Shown: positions 32,861 to 44,384, counted from the stretch's first letter. The stretch is DNA of 64,000 bases from Prorocentrum cordatum (GCA_963575745.1 CAUYUJ010004002.1:1357787-1421786), one strand, 5' to 3'. The notes: generated by a model from the sequence alone, not told the origin. Translations and numbers: made by a program.

Positions 32861-33805
32861 GGCTAGGATCGGGATAAATCGCTCCAGAGCGTTCCAGAGC
32901 GCTCTCAGAGCGTTCCGGAACGCTCTGGAGCGGCCGCGGCGCCCAATACATCCTCCAAACCCGCCGATTCTCAGAGATTTCGAGTTATCCCGATCCGATT
33001 TTGTCCCGATCTTCGCGTCGTTTGACCCGCGCCCGCCCGCCCGCGCCGCCTCGGGGGCCGGCCAGGGGGCCTGCGAGGCCTTCGCCCAGGAGGGGGCGCT
33101 CGTCGACGCCCTCGGGGGTCTGGCCGGGGCCTGGGGCCCACATATGGCCAGGGACTGGGCCAGCGGGCGCCAGCGGCGCGCTTGCCGAGGCGGATCTTGG
33201 ACGAAAACTGAAAAATAGCTCAGCATCCTCCCTCCTCCTCCTCCTCCTCCTCCTCCTCCTCCTCCTCCTCCTCCTCCTCCTCCCTCTCCTCCTCCTCCTC
33301 CTCCTTCTCCTCCTCCTCCTCCTCCTCCTCCTCCTCCTCCTCCTCCTCCTCCTCCTCCTCCTCCAAATAATCCAACATAGTAGAAAAATCGTCCCCATAC
33401 TATTTTTCTTCTGACTCCAAAGAGCGAAGCCCGGGCGGCCCCCCTCGCCGGGCGTCCGGAGCACCACGCAGCAGCAGCGGCTGCGACGAGCTGTCCACGA
33501 GGGTGGGGCCACGGTGTGGGCCACCGATTGTTCGGGGGGCCTGGGCCCCCTCGCCTGGGGCGCCGGGAGCACCACGCAGAGGCAGTGCAGGAGGACCCGC
33601 GCCAGGCCGTCTGGGTGATCCTTCCACCACTCAGACGGAGCCAGGGCGAGGATCAAATCGCGTGAAGATACATCGGGGAGCTCTGAGATCTGGCGGCTCT
33701 GGAGGATGTCTCGGGCGCCGCGGCTGTCGCAGAGCGTTCCGGAACGCGCTGGGAGCGCCCCGGCACGCTCTGGCACAAACCCATCCCCGCCCTTAGGCCC
33801 TAGCC
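32861..33805. mobile_element. Inverted-repeat-bounded unit with TCC cargo
   Basis: Left part 32861-33010 and right part 33640-33805 are inverted, diverged copies: GGCTAGG ends, CCAGAGCGTTCCAGAGCG / CAGAGCGTTCCGGAACGC boxes, and GAGGATGT-T-GGCGCCG. A third, lone copy of the right part is at 48510-48615. Inside are a possible captured exon (33045-33205) and (TCC)n at 33225-33365. No target duplication is visible. Confidence 0.55.
33046..33205 (+). CDS. Exon-like fragment inside an inverted-repeat unit
   Basis: On plus, after GCCGGCCAG, the frame reads GACEAFAQEGALVDALGG, then LAGAWGPHMARDWASGRQRR, and stops within 40 codons after GGSWTKTEK. Nearly all codons end in G or C. It has no ATG. It may be a gene fragment carried by the surrounding element, or chance in GC-rich DNA, since the minus strand is open too. 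No family recognised. Confidence 0.3.
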
Positions 33806-34084
33806 CCGAACGAGGCTCTCCAGGTTTGCCGCCGCTGGAGCTGGAAGGCCAACCTCCTTCCGCCGCGGCACGGCAGAGGCAGCCCGCACGGGCGCTCGCA
33901 GCAGCCAGAGGCCCTCGGCCAGGTGACTGTCCGGCCAGAAGACGACCAAGTCACATCGACGCTCTTCCAATGCGACTTCCGACCCCCTGGGACCGAGCTC
34001 GACCCTCGCTCCGTCCCCCTTCTCCGGCGCGCGGAGCGCTCCACGGGCGGCGCGCGGCGCCAGAGGCGCCGCCCAGAGGTGTCC

Positions 34085-34230
34085 ATCCACCAAACACTGC
34101 CCCACTCGTCGAACACCGCCCCTCCCACCAAACACCGCCCCACCCATCAAACATCGCCCCACCCACCGAATTAACATCGCCCCACCCACCAAATGAACAT
34201 CGCCCCACCCACACACACACACACACACGT
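34085..34230 (+). repeat. ACATCGCCCCACCCACCAA minisatellite and CA run
   Basis: Six to seven units of 19-26 bp, ending in a short (CA)n at 34208-34228. Confidence 0.85.
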
Positions 34231-34639
34231 GGTTTTGATATTTTCCACGCCCCAAGGCAAATCCACTTCCCCTCATGGGGGCTATACCCGTCCACAACAA
34301 AGAACGATCGTGCTCGATTGGCCGGCTGAGTTAATGTCACCGCATTCTCGGCGATCGGCCCGCTCAACTAAAAGTGAAACCATCTTATGAGGACAGCCTC
34401 GGGTAGACAACGGCAAGCGTGTAAGACAAAAAGTTGCCTGATCGGCTCGTCTACGGGCTCGGCCAGGCACAGAGAGAGGGAGGCGACGGCGATCACGTTG
34501 TGACCGTGCGCAATCTACCTCTGATGGCAACAATACTCATCGCTTGGCACCAGTCACGGCAGCGATGAAGTTGCGACCTTCTCCTGCTCCTGCCTTCCCT
34601 GTAACTCCTCTTCACCCCATCCTCCTGTTCCTGCTGCTC

Positions 34640-34890
34640 CGCCGGCTGCCATTCCTTCTACCTCCTCCTCCTCCTCCTCCTCCTCCTGTCCTCCCTCCTC
34701 CGTCTCCTCTTGCACTTCTTTCTCGGCCTCCACCTATCCCTCCCCCTCACGCCTCCGAATCCCCCCTCCTCCTCTCCTCATCCCTCATCTCTTCCTCCCT
34801 CCTCCTCCTGTTCGCCGTGCTCGTGCTCATTGTCCTCCTCCTGGCTCCTCTTCCTCATCCTCCTCCACCTCCCTCCTGCTGCTCGTGCCC
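34640..34890. repeat. TCC/CTCC low-complexity DNA
   Basis: Imperfect pyrimidine-rich tract on plus downstream of the exon at 34927 on minus. Confidence 0.75.
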
Positions 34891-34926
34891 CCGGACACCA
34901 CTCCTCCCGTGACAGGGGGCCCGGTC

Positions 34927-34998
34927 CTGCTCGATCCTCTCGCTGCACTCCGACATGAACCGCCCGTGGCTGCTCAGCAGGTCTCTGCGCTGCTCGTC
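34927..34998 (-). CDS. Exon candidate, helical charged segment
   Basis: On minus, a pyrimidine-rich stretch ends in CACTCGGAG and opens a 72-nt phase-0 frame: DEQRRDLLSSHGRFMSECSE followed by RIEQ, then a possible GA donor (GACCGG). All but one codon end in G or C. The frame stays open on both sides, so the borders are inferred from splice signals and codon bias. No family recognised. Confidence 0.42.
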
Positions 34999-35047
34999 CT
35001 CCGAGTGCAGCCAGCGGGGTCGGGGAGGGCGGGGGCAGAGGCCTCCT

Positions 35048-36013
35048 AGATAGGGTTAAGTTGGGCACGCCCCTCCACAGGAGGAATATTCAAACAAGAG
35101 ACAAGGCAAGAGCCCGCGTCGAGGCACCTACGAGGGTGCGGCGGGAGGGCGCCGGGGCGCCGCTCAGAAGCCGGGGTCGGGAAATTTCCCGACCCCAGCT
35201 GCCATTAATGGCAGCCAGGTCGGAAAGATGGGAGTTGGTGACGGAGCCGCAGTCGGAGAAAAAGAACCACACGTACTGCCACAGACGAATGAATTTGACC
35301 AGAGTCGGGACCACCGTCGGAAAGATGAAAATAGGAATCGGGGCCGGAATCGGAGAGATGGGATAGGACCTGGGGTCGGAAAATTGGGACCCGAAGTTGG
35401 AGCCGGAATCGGAGCCGGAATCAGAGAGATGAGATGGGAGAGCCGGAGTCGGAAAAATGGGATCCGGAGTCGGAGCCGGAGTCGGAGGGACGAGATGGGA
35501 GAGCCGGAGTCGGAAAGATGGGACCTAGAGTCTTAGTCGGAGTCGGAGAGATGGGATGGGAGAGCCGGATTCGCTGGAGTCGGAGCCGGAGGGATGGGAT
35601 GGGAGAGCTGGAGTCGGAAAGATGGGAGCCGGAGTCGGAGACGGAGTCGGAGGGATATCAGATGGGAGAGCCGGAGTCGGAAAGAAAGGAGCCGGAGTCG
35701 GAGCCGGGGACGGAGAGACATAGAACTGCCGCCAGAGTCGGGGAATCGCCATTTGTGTCAGCGAGCTGATCGGGAGTCGTGCCTCCGGAATCGGGGAATC
35801 GGGAGTCGTGCCACAGTTAATGTCGGCGCACGAAGCCATCTCCGAGAGTTCCCCATATATTCGTTGTGGAAAATTCAAGCATAGCCAAAAAATTGTATGA
35901 GGACGATTCTTTTTGGGGTAATTTTGGTTTTTGTTGTTGGATGAGTGTTGATTGTTTTTGGTTCTTCCTCCACAATCCGCCTGTAGGAGGACATGCCCGA
36001 CCTGAAGATAGGG
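35048..36013. mobile_element. TTAGGTCGGGC-TIR element, 950 bp, with 8-bp target duplication
   Basis: The element spans 35056-36005. The left end begins TTAAGTTGGGCACGCC. The right end, inverted, begins TCAGGTCGGGCATGTCC. The 26-nt ends match at 18 positions and every mismatch is a transition. AGATAGGG flanks it exactly on both sides (35048-35055 and 36006-36013). Inside is a 6/12-bp minisatellite of GGAGTC/GGAGCC (about 35300-35740). Same family as 18626-18780. No transposase, so non-autonomous. Confidence 0.88.
35300..35745 (+). repeat. GGAGCCGGAGTC minisatellite
   Basis: Units of GGAGTCGGAAAGATGGGA and GGAGCCGGAGTC, interior cargo of the TIR element. Open frames here are by-products. Confidence 0.9.
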
Positions 36014-36564
36014 TCCGAAATTCGTCGGCGATGCATCGGCGATGCATCGGCATGGAGAGACTCTGGCTCCAGATCGAGCCGCATCGCTGGTCACTGGTGC
36101 ATCGGCGATGCGGCACGCCCCTCTGGTCCCATCTAATCGGACACCAGCTGGGAGGCGCGGAGGGGGGGTCGAAGGCGGAGCGGAGGGATGAGCAAAGCAG
36201 TTATCGTTCCGGGAGGGAGGGGGTCGGGAAGGTACAGGGCACGACTGTGTAATAAGCACCCTCGACATGCTCAGCAACGAATCTTGATGGTGTGCTCATT
36301 TCTCCCGACCCTATCCTCCCAATCCGGAAATTGTCTTTCTGGAGGGATGGGGCTGGGGGGGGGGTTAGACCAACGCGTGGGCCATAATCAGCCACAGCGG
36401 GGAGTTGTTGTTGATACGTAGCGCATCGCAGTTGCGGACAAGAGTGGGGGGGCGGTGGGGACGTCGATAATCTGTGAGGTTCTGAAGAAGCCCGCCGCAG
36501 GCGCCTAACTTTCGCAAATTATACAACGAGCTCGCCGTGGTTGCGCAGGTATCTTCGTTCAAGC

Positions 36565-37020
<456 letters not shown>

Positions 37021-37039
37021 AAGAGGGAGGAGGCTCCCC

Positions 37040-37140
37040 TCGCAAGGATCCCAGACCCTGGACGTCGTGACTGTTTCACAACGTGGCCCCCAGGAATGGG
37101 CGTTGCTTCGTGTAGGGGCGACATGCATGGGGGCGAGCTT
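37040..37140 (+). repeat. GACGTCGTGA dispersed repeat, copy 2
   Basis: GGATCCCAGACCCTGGACGT, CGTGACTGTTTCACAACGTG and GCCCCCAGGAATGGG. Confidence 0.7.
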
Positions 37141-37296
37141 CTCATCCCAGGGCCAGCTTCTCATCCCGAGCCGTTCGCTGACGGCCCCGGGGCCCGGCGA
37201 GGAGGGCCCCCGCGGGGCCTCGAGCGGCCACGAACGCCCCGCCGCGCGCTTGCTCTTTGCACGGCGCGAGGGGCTCTGGGAGCACAGCGGTGCATC

Positions 37297-37505
37297 TGGA
37301 CGCCCGAAATGGGTACGGAAAGAACGGGTACAATGCCCAACAGCAGTTCCTGTTCATTTTGAACAGGATTCGCTGTCCACGCCGCCGCGGCCAGTGTCCA
37401 TTCGAGACAGAGGGCCGCCTGCCCAACAGCGGCCGCTGTTGGTTTGGGGCAACATTTGCTGTTGGGCATTGTACCCATTCTTTCCGTACCCATTTCGGGC
37501 GTCCA
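37297..37505. repeat. Near-perfect hairpin next to a splice donor
   Basis: Arms 37297-37345 and 37457-37505 (TGGACGCCCGAAATGGG...) match at 48 of 49 positions around a 111-nt loop. On minus, the arm begins 19 nt after the GTCAGT donor of the exon at 37530-37693, so the hairpin lies at the very start of that intron. Confidence 0.9.
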
Positions 37506-37529
37506 AAGTGCAGCAGCAGGAGGACTGAC

Positions 37530-37693
37530 GGGGCCCGCGTCCTTCTGCCGGGCCTCGGAGGCCGCCTGGTTCATCTGCGCGGTGGCCTCCGCCAGCTGCG
37601 CCGCGCAGTCGCTCTGCACCCCGCGGAGCGTGGTGATCTGCGCCTGGAGCTGGACGTTGAGCCTGATGCTGCACGAGCGCATGGCTGTCATCA
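37530..37693 (-). CDS. Exon: coiled-coil segment
   Basis: On minus, an acceptor ending CTAATTAG, two bases of a split codon, then 54 codons ending at a GTCAGT donor. It reads MTAMRSCSIRLNVQLQAQIT and continues with SDCAAQLAEATAQMNQAASE, ARQKDAGP. Heptad-like spacing of L, I, V and A with many Q and E suggests a coiled coil. Nearly all codons end in G or C. The 164-nt length fits the proposed phases. No family can be named from a coiled coil. It lies on the same strand as the TSP1 exons. Confidence 0.65.
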
Positions 37694-38433
37694 CTAATTA
37701 GCGGGCTCCGTCCTCGTCTTTTTCTTTCGCCTCTTTCTCTTTCGCTTCGTGCCTGTACGAACTTCCAGGGCAACCCACCGCTCGCTTTGACTGGCGCCTG
37801 ACCGCCTCGCACACACTGGCGCCCGCGGACTAAATAAGCTGTTTTTTCCGTCGCACCTGAGCCGAGCGCCGTTGCCACTGAAGCGCGTGATTGCACATAC
37901 TTTGCATGAGTGGCTGCAAGTGTGCCATGCATGCACGGATTTATTGCGTGAATTTGCCGAGCATACCATGGCCACCGGGACGCCTAAAGCCAGGCGGGAA
38001 AAGGACTGCGCAATCACAGCTTGAGAGCTATTCGGTTTCATCGTGATGCTGCAGCGATATGCGAGCGGGCATCAATTCTCGAAGCTGGCGCTGATCGCAG
38101 GGGCGAGCCCTCAACCCGGGCGTTCACGCCAGGCATTTTCACCCGGCCTGGGCCCCAGGGACCATCGCACATCGATCCGGCTCGAAACGTGCAGCAGGAA
38201 GATGGGGTCTAGGGCTCTGGTCATGATGTTTCGAGATGCTGCATGTGTTTCACTGCGCCGGGCCTCAGAGAAAGCGGGGGACGCGAAGGGGCCCGAGATC
38301 TGGACGACATCGCTCGCCCTCCCGGAACGCCGACCGCGGCGTCGCCAATCGGACTCCACTCGGCCGATGTTCTGGCGCGCCCAGATGCATGTGGACCTGA
38401 ACCTTGGGCACAACAATAACGGGCCACCTCCTG

Positions 38434-38542
38434 GGGGCCACATGCGAACCCTACCCCTACCCCCCACGATTTCTGAGGGGGAGGGTGGGGTGTGCTTCGC
38501 TCGGGAGCTCCAGGGGTAGGGGTAGGGTCCGCATGTGGCCCC
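38434..38542. repeat. Small foldback, 30-bp arms
   Basis: Arms 38434-38463 (GGGGCCACATGCGAACCC...) and 38513-38542 match at 29 of 30 positions with a 49-nt loop. Confidence 0.85.
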
Positions 38543-38834
38543 CTAACCTCCACCGTCGATCTGCCGACCTCCTGAGGTGCCCCGAGGGCCTGCGTGGGTC
38601 TCCCCCAGCGCCATCGAAGGGCGAGTGATCTCCGTGGGTTATGCTGCTCCCATCGCCCTTGAGGACCACATCCCAGAAATAATCGCGAGCACCCAGGAAA
38701 GTATCGAGAAACAGTGTCAAACGAGCATCGTCCCCCAGGGCCAGGGCCCGATGCGCGAACACCCTCCAGTTTCGGTGCTCTCTTGGTGCTCGGAATTCTT
38801 CCTGGTGGTCCAGGCTAAGGTCGGTTGGAACATC

Positions 38835-38942
38835 CTCATCCGTGGGGCATGTCTGGCGGGCTGGCTTCCTTTTCGAGGCGTCGTCGGCCGGGGAGTTTTG
38901 CTCCGCGCGCCGCGGCGAGGGGCACCGGCGACACGCGGCGCC
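38835..38942 (-). CDS. Exon candidate, basic/Cys segment
   Basis: On minus, a strong acceptor (TGCTGTCTGCTCGCAG) opens GAACRRCPSPRRAEQNSPAD and continues DASKRKPARQTCPTDE, 36 codons, phase 0, before a GA donor (GATGTT). GC-ending codons dominate. The same frame then stays open for about 370 nt more (with RALALGDDARLTLFLDTFLG) but with weaker codon bias, so the exon could be longer. No family recognised. Confidence 0.48.
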
Positions 38943-39119
38943 CTGCGAGCAGACAGCAGGCAGGTCGGTCCGCTCCGCGGGGCGCGAGGCGGGGCGAAGC
39001 TCGGAGCGTCGACGCTTGGCGAGGGGGGGGAAGGCCCGTACGAAAATTCAACGAATTACAGATTACAACCACGTCGAAACGGATTCAACCCAGTTCAAAA
39101 CAATTCCAACCAATTCAGT

Positions 39120-39365
39120 ACCACTCCCAACCGCCTGGGAGGCACTTGTAACAAGTCCTGAAACTTTCACCCGGATCCCTCGCAGGTCCTGACAAGACTC
39201 GTCGGACATACTCAACCAGACTCCTGGAAGATCTTTGCAGGATTCGCAAAGGATCCTTACAGGAACCCCCTGAGATCCTTACACGATTCCTGCGAGATCC
39301 GCGCAGGATTCCTGAGGGATCCTTGCAGGATTTGTAGGAGACCCTTGCAAGATTCCTGTGATACA
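39120..39365 (+). repeat. GATCCTTGCAGGATTC minisatellite
   Basis: Worn 15/30-bp units such as GATCCTTACAGGA and GATCCTTGCAGGATT. They resemble the GATCTCTACAGGATCCC variant of the satellite at 4600-7684. Confidence 0.7.
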
Positions 39366-39384
39366 CTTTCACAAACCCCCAGGT

Positions 39385-40055
39385 AGTGCTTCCGATGGGG
39401 GCGCACCATGCCCTTGGGAACTCGGACAATCCCCAAACACACGCGAGGGGAAGAAGAAAGCCGAACGCGTCACCCGTGTCCACGCTGCCGCCGCCGGGTC
39501 GCTCAGCCCCCGCACCCTTTCCCGCGGGCGCGGGAGCCTTCAAGCTCCCGACAGCAACGCGTCTAATGGAGGAGTGGCGTGCCCTCGGGGGGTCGGGCAA
39601 AGCCCAAAACCGCGGGGATAGAGAGAAGGACCCGACGAGACGTCTTTCCCTCCGCTGCGCCGCCGACTCGTTCGGCCCCCGCTCCCGTCGCCGCGGCGCG
39701 AAGTTTTCCAAGTCCCCGAGGACGGCGTTTCCAATGAAAAAATGTCGTGCCCTCGGTGACCCGGGCAACCCCCAAGCCCAAGGGGGAGGGAACAAGGCTG
39801 AACGATTCGCGTGTGTCCGCGCTGCCGCCGCCGTGTCGCTCGGTCACCGCCCCCTTCCCGCCAGGCGCAGGATTTTCCAGGCCCCTGAAGGAAACGTTTG
39901 CAATGAAGGCGTTGCATACCCTTGGCGGCGTGGGGAGTTCACGAACCCATGGAAGGGAGAACGGGTCCGATTGCGTCACTTTTCAATCCGCTGCCGCCGT
40001 CAAGTCGTCGTGTCACCGCCCCGTCCTGCGGGCGCACGAATCTACAGGCACCCAT
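39385..40055 (+). repeat. Tandem repeat, four units of about 168 bp
   Basis: The box GCCCTCGG/CCCTTGG recurs at 39405, 39577, 39744 and 39912, each followed by GAACG, CCGCTGCCGCCG and GTCACCGCCCC boxes. Spacing is 167-172 bp. Open frames run across units in part, but phases differ; not called as genes. Confidence 0.85.
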
Positions 40056-40194
40056 GATTTACGTCGCCAATAGCTACCACTGCTGCTGTTACGCACGTTA
40101 CTGCGACCATCATCACTACGACGACCACTCGTAATATCCCTATATATAAAGATGCTCGCCAGCAGAGATCCCAAACGGTGCGGCTCCAACGACC

Positions 40195-41310
40195 CATGTG
40201 ACGCACTCTCTTTGGTGCAACGCTTTTTTGCAACGAATTGTCAACTTGTCATTTCCACTTCTCGCGCAATCATCCCACCCACCCGCCCAGAACTTGGTTA
40301 GCAAAACCCGTGCGGCGACGATTGCGATGACTGCTTGGCGCTGGCTGGTGCGTCGCTGCGGCCTCTCTAGCGCGCGCAAGCTCGCGCGCAGAGCGGCCAA
40401 CAAGTCTGACGCGAACGACGCGACCGCGGTGCGGTGTCGCTGACCACTTGGGACTTCCTAGCGCGTCTCGCCGCGCGGGCACTTCAATAGGAGTCGGTGA
40501 CTCAGGCGGGCGTGGTATCATGGCGACGTCGATAATGGCAGACACGATGATGATTGTAGCGATGCCTGTGACGACGATGACGATGACGACGGCAACGCCA
40601 ATGACGGCGCCGATGCCGATCACGCCGGTGACGATGATGGTGTCCGACATGTGCGCGCGGCCGACGGGCGCGAGTGGCCCGCAGGGTCGTTTTTTTGACG
40701 AGGATCGTGCCCCCCCAACACGCGAGCAAGGCCGATCTAATGATTTCGGCACGCGCGCGCCAGAGGGCCTCTTGGTCGAAATCGATGACAAGGTTGAACC
40801 GTCTTTGGTTTTCATACAAAGAGCACAAGAACGCACGCGCAAATGTGTTTGACTAATCATATTTCAAAACGATTGTTGTTTTGTGTTTTCGGCGCGCTCG
40901 ATGTTAAAGTCCTTGCGAAACATAATGCTGTCGACCGATTTCGGAATGCGCGAGAGACGACGCGCGCGTATGGTCTTCTTCGCAATTTTTGCGAGGGGTT
41001 CTTGCCAACGGATGATTTGTGATACACGAATGCGCGCACATAATGATTTGCAAGGGACGCGGGGGGGATTACTGGCCAGCCTGGAACGGAATGAGTTCGA
41101 ATGGGAACTGAACGATTTGGCAATATCATATGTAAACTGCTCATCCCCAGGGGGGTGGATAACCCCAGAGGGGGTGATCCCAAGTGTCTTGTAGATCGGG
41201 GAATCTATGTGGTGACTACTGCATATACAATCTGTACAATATCTATATCTAAATATAGATTTACATACATTTTTAGACACACGTCTATACATACATATGT
41301 ATGTATATGT
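40195..41310 (+). repeat. Composite dispersed repeat with GAC core, copy 3
   Basis: Same order as 25240-26640: TCATTTCCACTTCTCGCGCA, CATCCCACCCACCCGCCC, a shorter GAC/GATGAC tract (40560-40640), GCGCGC boxes with a CGACGCGCGCG core, and a TATA/TATG microsatellite at 41220-41310. Confidence 0.7.
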
Positions 41311-41329
41311 TGAGCGGCGACGGAATGGC

Positions 41330-41520
41330 GACGGGGCTGCGACAGCAACAACATAGTCGCCAGACTGGCAGACACGCCTAGACGACGGCCGGCGACGGGG
41401 CGGCGACGGCGGCAACATAGTCGACTGACCCGCAGACTGGCCTAGACGACGGCCAGCGACGGCGGCAACGTGGCCGCCAGACCGGCGGACAGCCCCAAAC
41501 GACGGCCGGCGACGAGGCGG
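41330..41520 (+). repeat. Tandem repeat, about 65-70-bp units
   Basis: Three worn units with CGGCAACATAGTCG, GCCAGACTGGC and GACGACGGCCGGCGACG. Confidence 0.75.
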
Positions 41521-43068
41521 TGACGAAAGAGACGGACAAAACAAAATCACAATGCCCAACACTGAAGGTTGCCCAAAACCAGCAGCGACCGCTGGTGGGC
41601 AGGAGCTGCTGTCGGTACTCGTGCTTATTCTGCTTCGGGAGCCCAAAACCGTGCGGTCACGGACCGCGCGGTGACATCCGAATCCCCAACGCCCCCACCG
41701 CACGGTGTGTCACTTCACGGCCTTGGAACTCTGGAGGCCCCAATCGCCCGAGACATCTCGGAAAACCACCCGAATCCCAAAACCACGCAGTCACTCCGAA
41801 CCCCCGCTGACTCACCACGCGGCGTCGTCACCACACCGTTTGGGGGCACCCAACATTCTTCCGTGACCACTTGGCCGATCCCGCAAAAACCCTGAGCCCA
41901 AAAGCGTTGCCAACTCTGGACGGCGCAATCTTTCCGTGGTTTTCGCCAGCGGGAACGCCCACGAGTTACGTCCGCCGACCGTCCGCCGACGATCCGCCGC
42001 CTTCCGCTGAAGAAGGGGTGCCAGCTCCTTCGATCCTCGAAGGCGAAGTCGTTTCAGGGACGCCTCATGTAGATAGCACCGACCTAAGTCTTCCACCGCA
42101 AGCATCCATCAACAACATCCCCCGCTCCGGCTGCGCATCGAATCCGCTTCCCCTCACCGGGGGTATGACCGCTTTCAGCGAAAGGCTACTGCCACTGCCA
42201 CCTCCTAACAGCGAGCGCGGACAAGGGCTCTAATCGTTGGGAAACTCGACCGCGTTCAGGGAGGACGGGGACTCTCTCTCTCTCTCACTGCCCATTCAAG
42301 CACTCTCTAGAACAGAAGTTCTTCTGAAGACTTGCTCTGGGCAAGGGGGATCCTTCAGAACCCTGACCCTCTCTAGTCCGTTCCCGTCCGCGGCGACAGC
42401 ACGGCAGGAGGAGGACGGGGACGAGGAGGAGGAGGACGAGGAGGCTCCGATCGCACCGACTTCTGCACTTACTGGTGGGGGCCTGCCCAGACCCCTCCTC
42501 GCGCTCCGCCGCGCCGCCGCCTCTCCCTGCCCCCCCCGCCCCTGTTCGGCGCTGGACAACCTTCGATCGAATGGGGCCGCAGAGTCGGGACAGCAACAAA
42601 AAGGCGCCCGAGTAGGACAGGCGGGCGACATGTTGGACCCAGGCGGGAGCAGCTGGCCAACAGAAGGCAACACAGGTGGAGAAACAGAGAAGAGGGCACG
42701 CACGGGCGTGAAGCACGGCAGATTCGTGTCGTGACGACCTTGGCGCTGGTTGCTGAAAACGATCCGCGGCTTTGCGATCGCCAAATCGTTCTGTATTGGC
42801 CAGTCCTGGGATGCCGGCGGCGTTCAACCTTGAATGCTAGCAACGGGGTCTCTGCCGCGTCGACGCGACAGGAACAGAACGTATGCGCTCTCATGGTCAT
42901 GGCCGCTCGTTCGCCTCCTCCTGGCACGTAGCACGAGGCACAACCGAAGGCCAGAGTTCATCGACACTACTCGCCTCGGTGCAGAGCGGCACGCAATTGT
43001 GGGGCCGCCACAGAGACGAAGTCTGCTGGGATCGGCGTTGTGATCCTGATCAACTCTTTCGCATCCTC
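41521..43068. other. No gene seen
   Basis: GC-rich mixed DNA with overlapping open frames on both strands (for example 42237-42734 plus, 42285-42827 minus). I see no motif, and the codon bias is ambiguous. Confidence 0.45.
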
Positions 43069-43069
43069 A

Positions 43070-43125
43070 TCCTCCTCCTCCTGCTCCTCCTCCTCCTTCT
43101 CCTCCTCTCCCTCCTCGCAACTCCA
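43070..43125. repeat. (TCC)n tract
   Basis: Short TCC/CTCC run; an AACTCCAG acceptor-like site follows on plus. The adjoining 43125-43220 is open on both strands and remains unassigned. Confidence 0.85.
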
Positions 43126-43238
43126 GGGCAGCACGGGTGCCCGACAGGCCCGCGGCCCCATGGACGACGCTGGTGCCGCCCGTAGCAGCAAGACTCTCCC
43201 GGTCCCTCGCTGCTCTCGAGCTGCTGCGGGTTTGGGGG

Positions 43239-43422
43239 GCGCGCAAACATGGATTAGCGATCCACGGATTTGTCGCGCGGTCGCCAAATCCATGGATCGG
43301 GGGAGGTGCCCTCCCCAAAATGCGGCCGGTGCCGCCTAGCTCGGCGGCGAAAGCCTGCGATTTCCTATGGAAACGGGGCCACTCGCTAATCCACGCCCCC
43401 TTGATCCATGCTTGCGATCGCC
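43239..43422. mobile_element. Foldback element with AAACATGGAT ends, copy 2
   Basis: GGCGCGCAAACATGGATTAG opens it and GATCCATGCTTGCGATCGCC closes it. Nearly 90 percent identical by eye to 18411-18597, including GAGGTGCCCTCCCCAAAATG. Confidence 0.78.
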
Positions 43423-43659
43423 TAAGGGTTGTAGCTGGCTTGTGGCCCTGGTGTCCGTCTGGATCTGGCCAAACCGCCCTGCATGGGTTAGGACCCTGGG
43501 ATCTCGCGCGGCCCTTGGGCTGGCGCCGCGGGCGCGCAGCCAGGGGGTTATAGAACTTCGGGCATGCACCGCGCGCGGCCCGGAGTCGGGATCCTGGGCG
43601 CCTGGTCTGGGACGAAAGCCCGGAGCGGGGCAGGAGGGAGGGGACTTCTCCCCGGGGCC

Positions 43660-43772
43660 TCCTCCTCCTTCTCCTCCTCCTCCTCCTACTCGTCTTCCCC
43701 CTGCTCCTCCTCCTCCTCCTCCTCCTCCTCCTCCTCCTCCTCCTCCTCCTCCTCCTCCTCCCCGCCTCCAGG
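43660..43772. repeat. (TCC)n tract
   Basis: About 110 bp of TCC units. Confidence 0.95.
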
Positions 43773-44029
43773 AGCGGTCTTCCCTTTGGGGGGGGGGGCG
43801 GTCAAACTAAGTTAACTGCAGCAAGGTAACGGTCAGCGACCCTCCAGGAGGCGAGGTGGGCGCAGGCGGCCCCGGAGGCAGAGGGTGAGAAACGGCGGGG
43901 AGGGGGGACGGCACCTGCGACTAACCCGTAGGGCAAGGGAAGGAAGGGACAAGGCGACGAAAGTTGCAGTGACGAAAAGCGGGCTGCTGCGGGTCCTCTC
44001 CCTCCTGCACGATGGGATGAGGAGGATGA

Positions 44030-44085
44030 GGATGAGGATGAGGATGAGGATGAGGATGAGGAGGAGGAGGAGGAGGAGGAGTAAG
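44030..44085. repeat. GATGAG / GGA short tract
   Basis: GATGAG hexamers passing into GGA. The surrounding 43800-44385 shows no supported gene. Confidence 0.8.
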
Positions 44086-44384
44086 AGGAGAGCGAGTAAG
44101 AGGATAAAGAGGGTAGGAGGGAGGGAGGAGCCTTCCTCCCCCTTGCACTCCTGACCTGCAGCATCCGACATTGGGCTGGACAGGCAGGCCGCTCGGTTAG
44201 CTGGTCTCCCGCTGCTGCTGCTGCCCCTCTTCCGTTTAATTACCCCTCCCTCCCTCCTTTCTCTTTTTCTTTCCCCCCCCCCCCGCCTTTGCATCCTTCT
44301 CCTCCACAAACTCCCGGAAACTTTCGAACACCTCCCGCAGCTCCTTCCCTTTCCACTGTGTCCTTGTACTACTCATCCACCGGC

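Noticed and set aside
33480-33780. Minus-strand frame DILQSRQISELPDVSSRDLI as an exon
   Set aside because: The same stretch recurs at 48510 and, inverted, at 32880-33000, so it is dispersed repeat.
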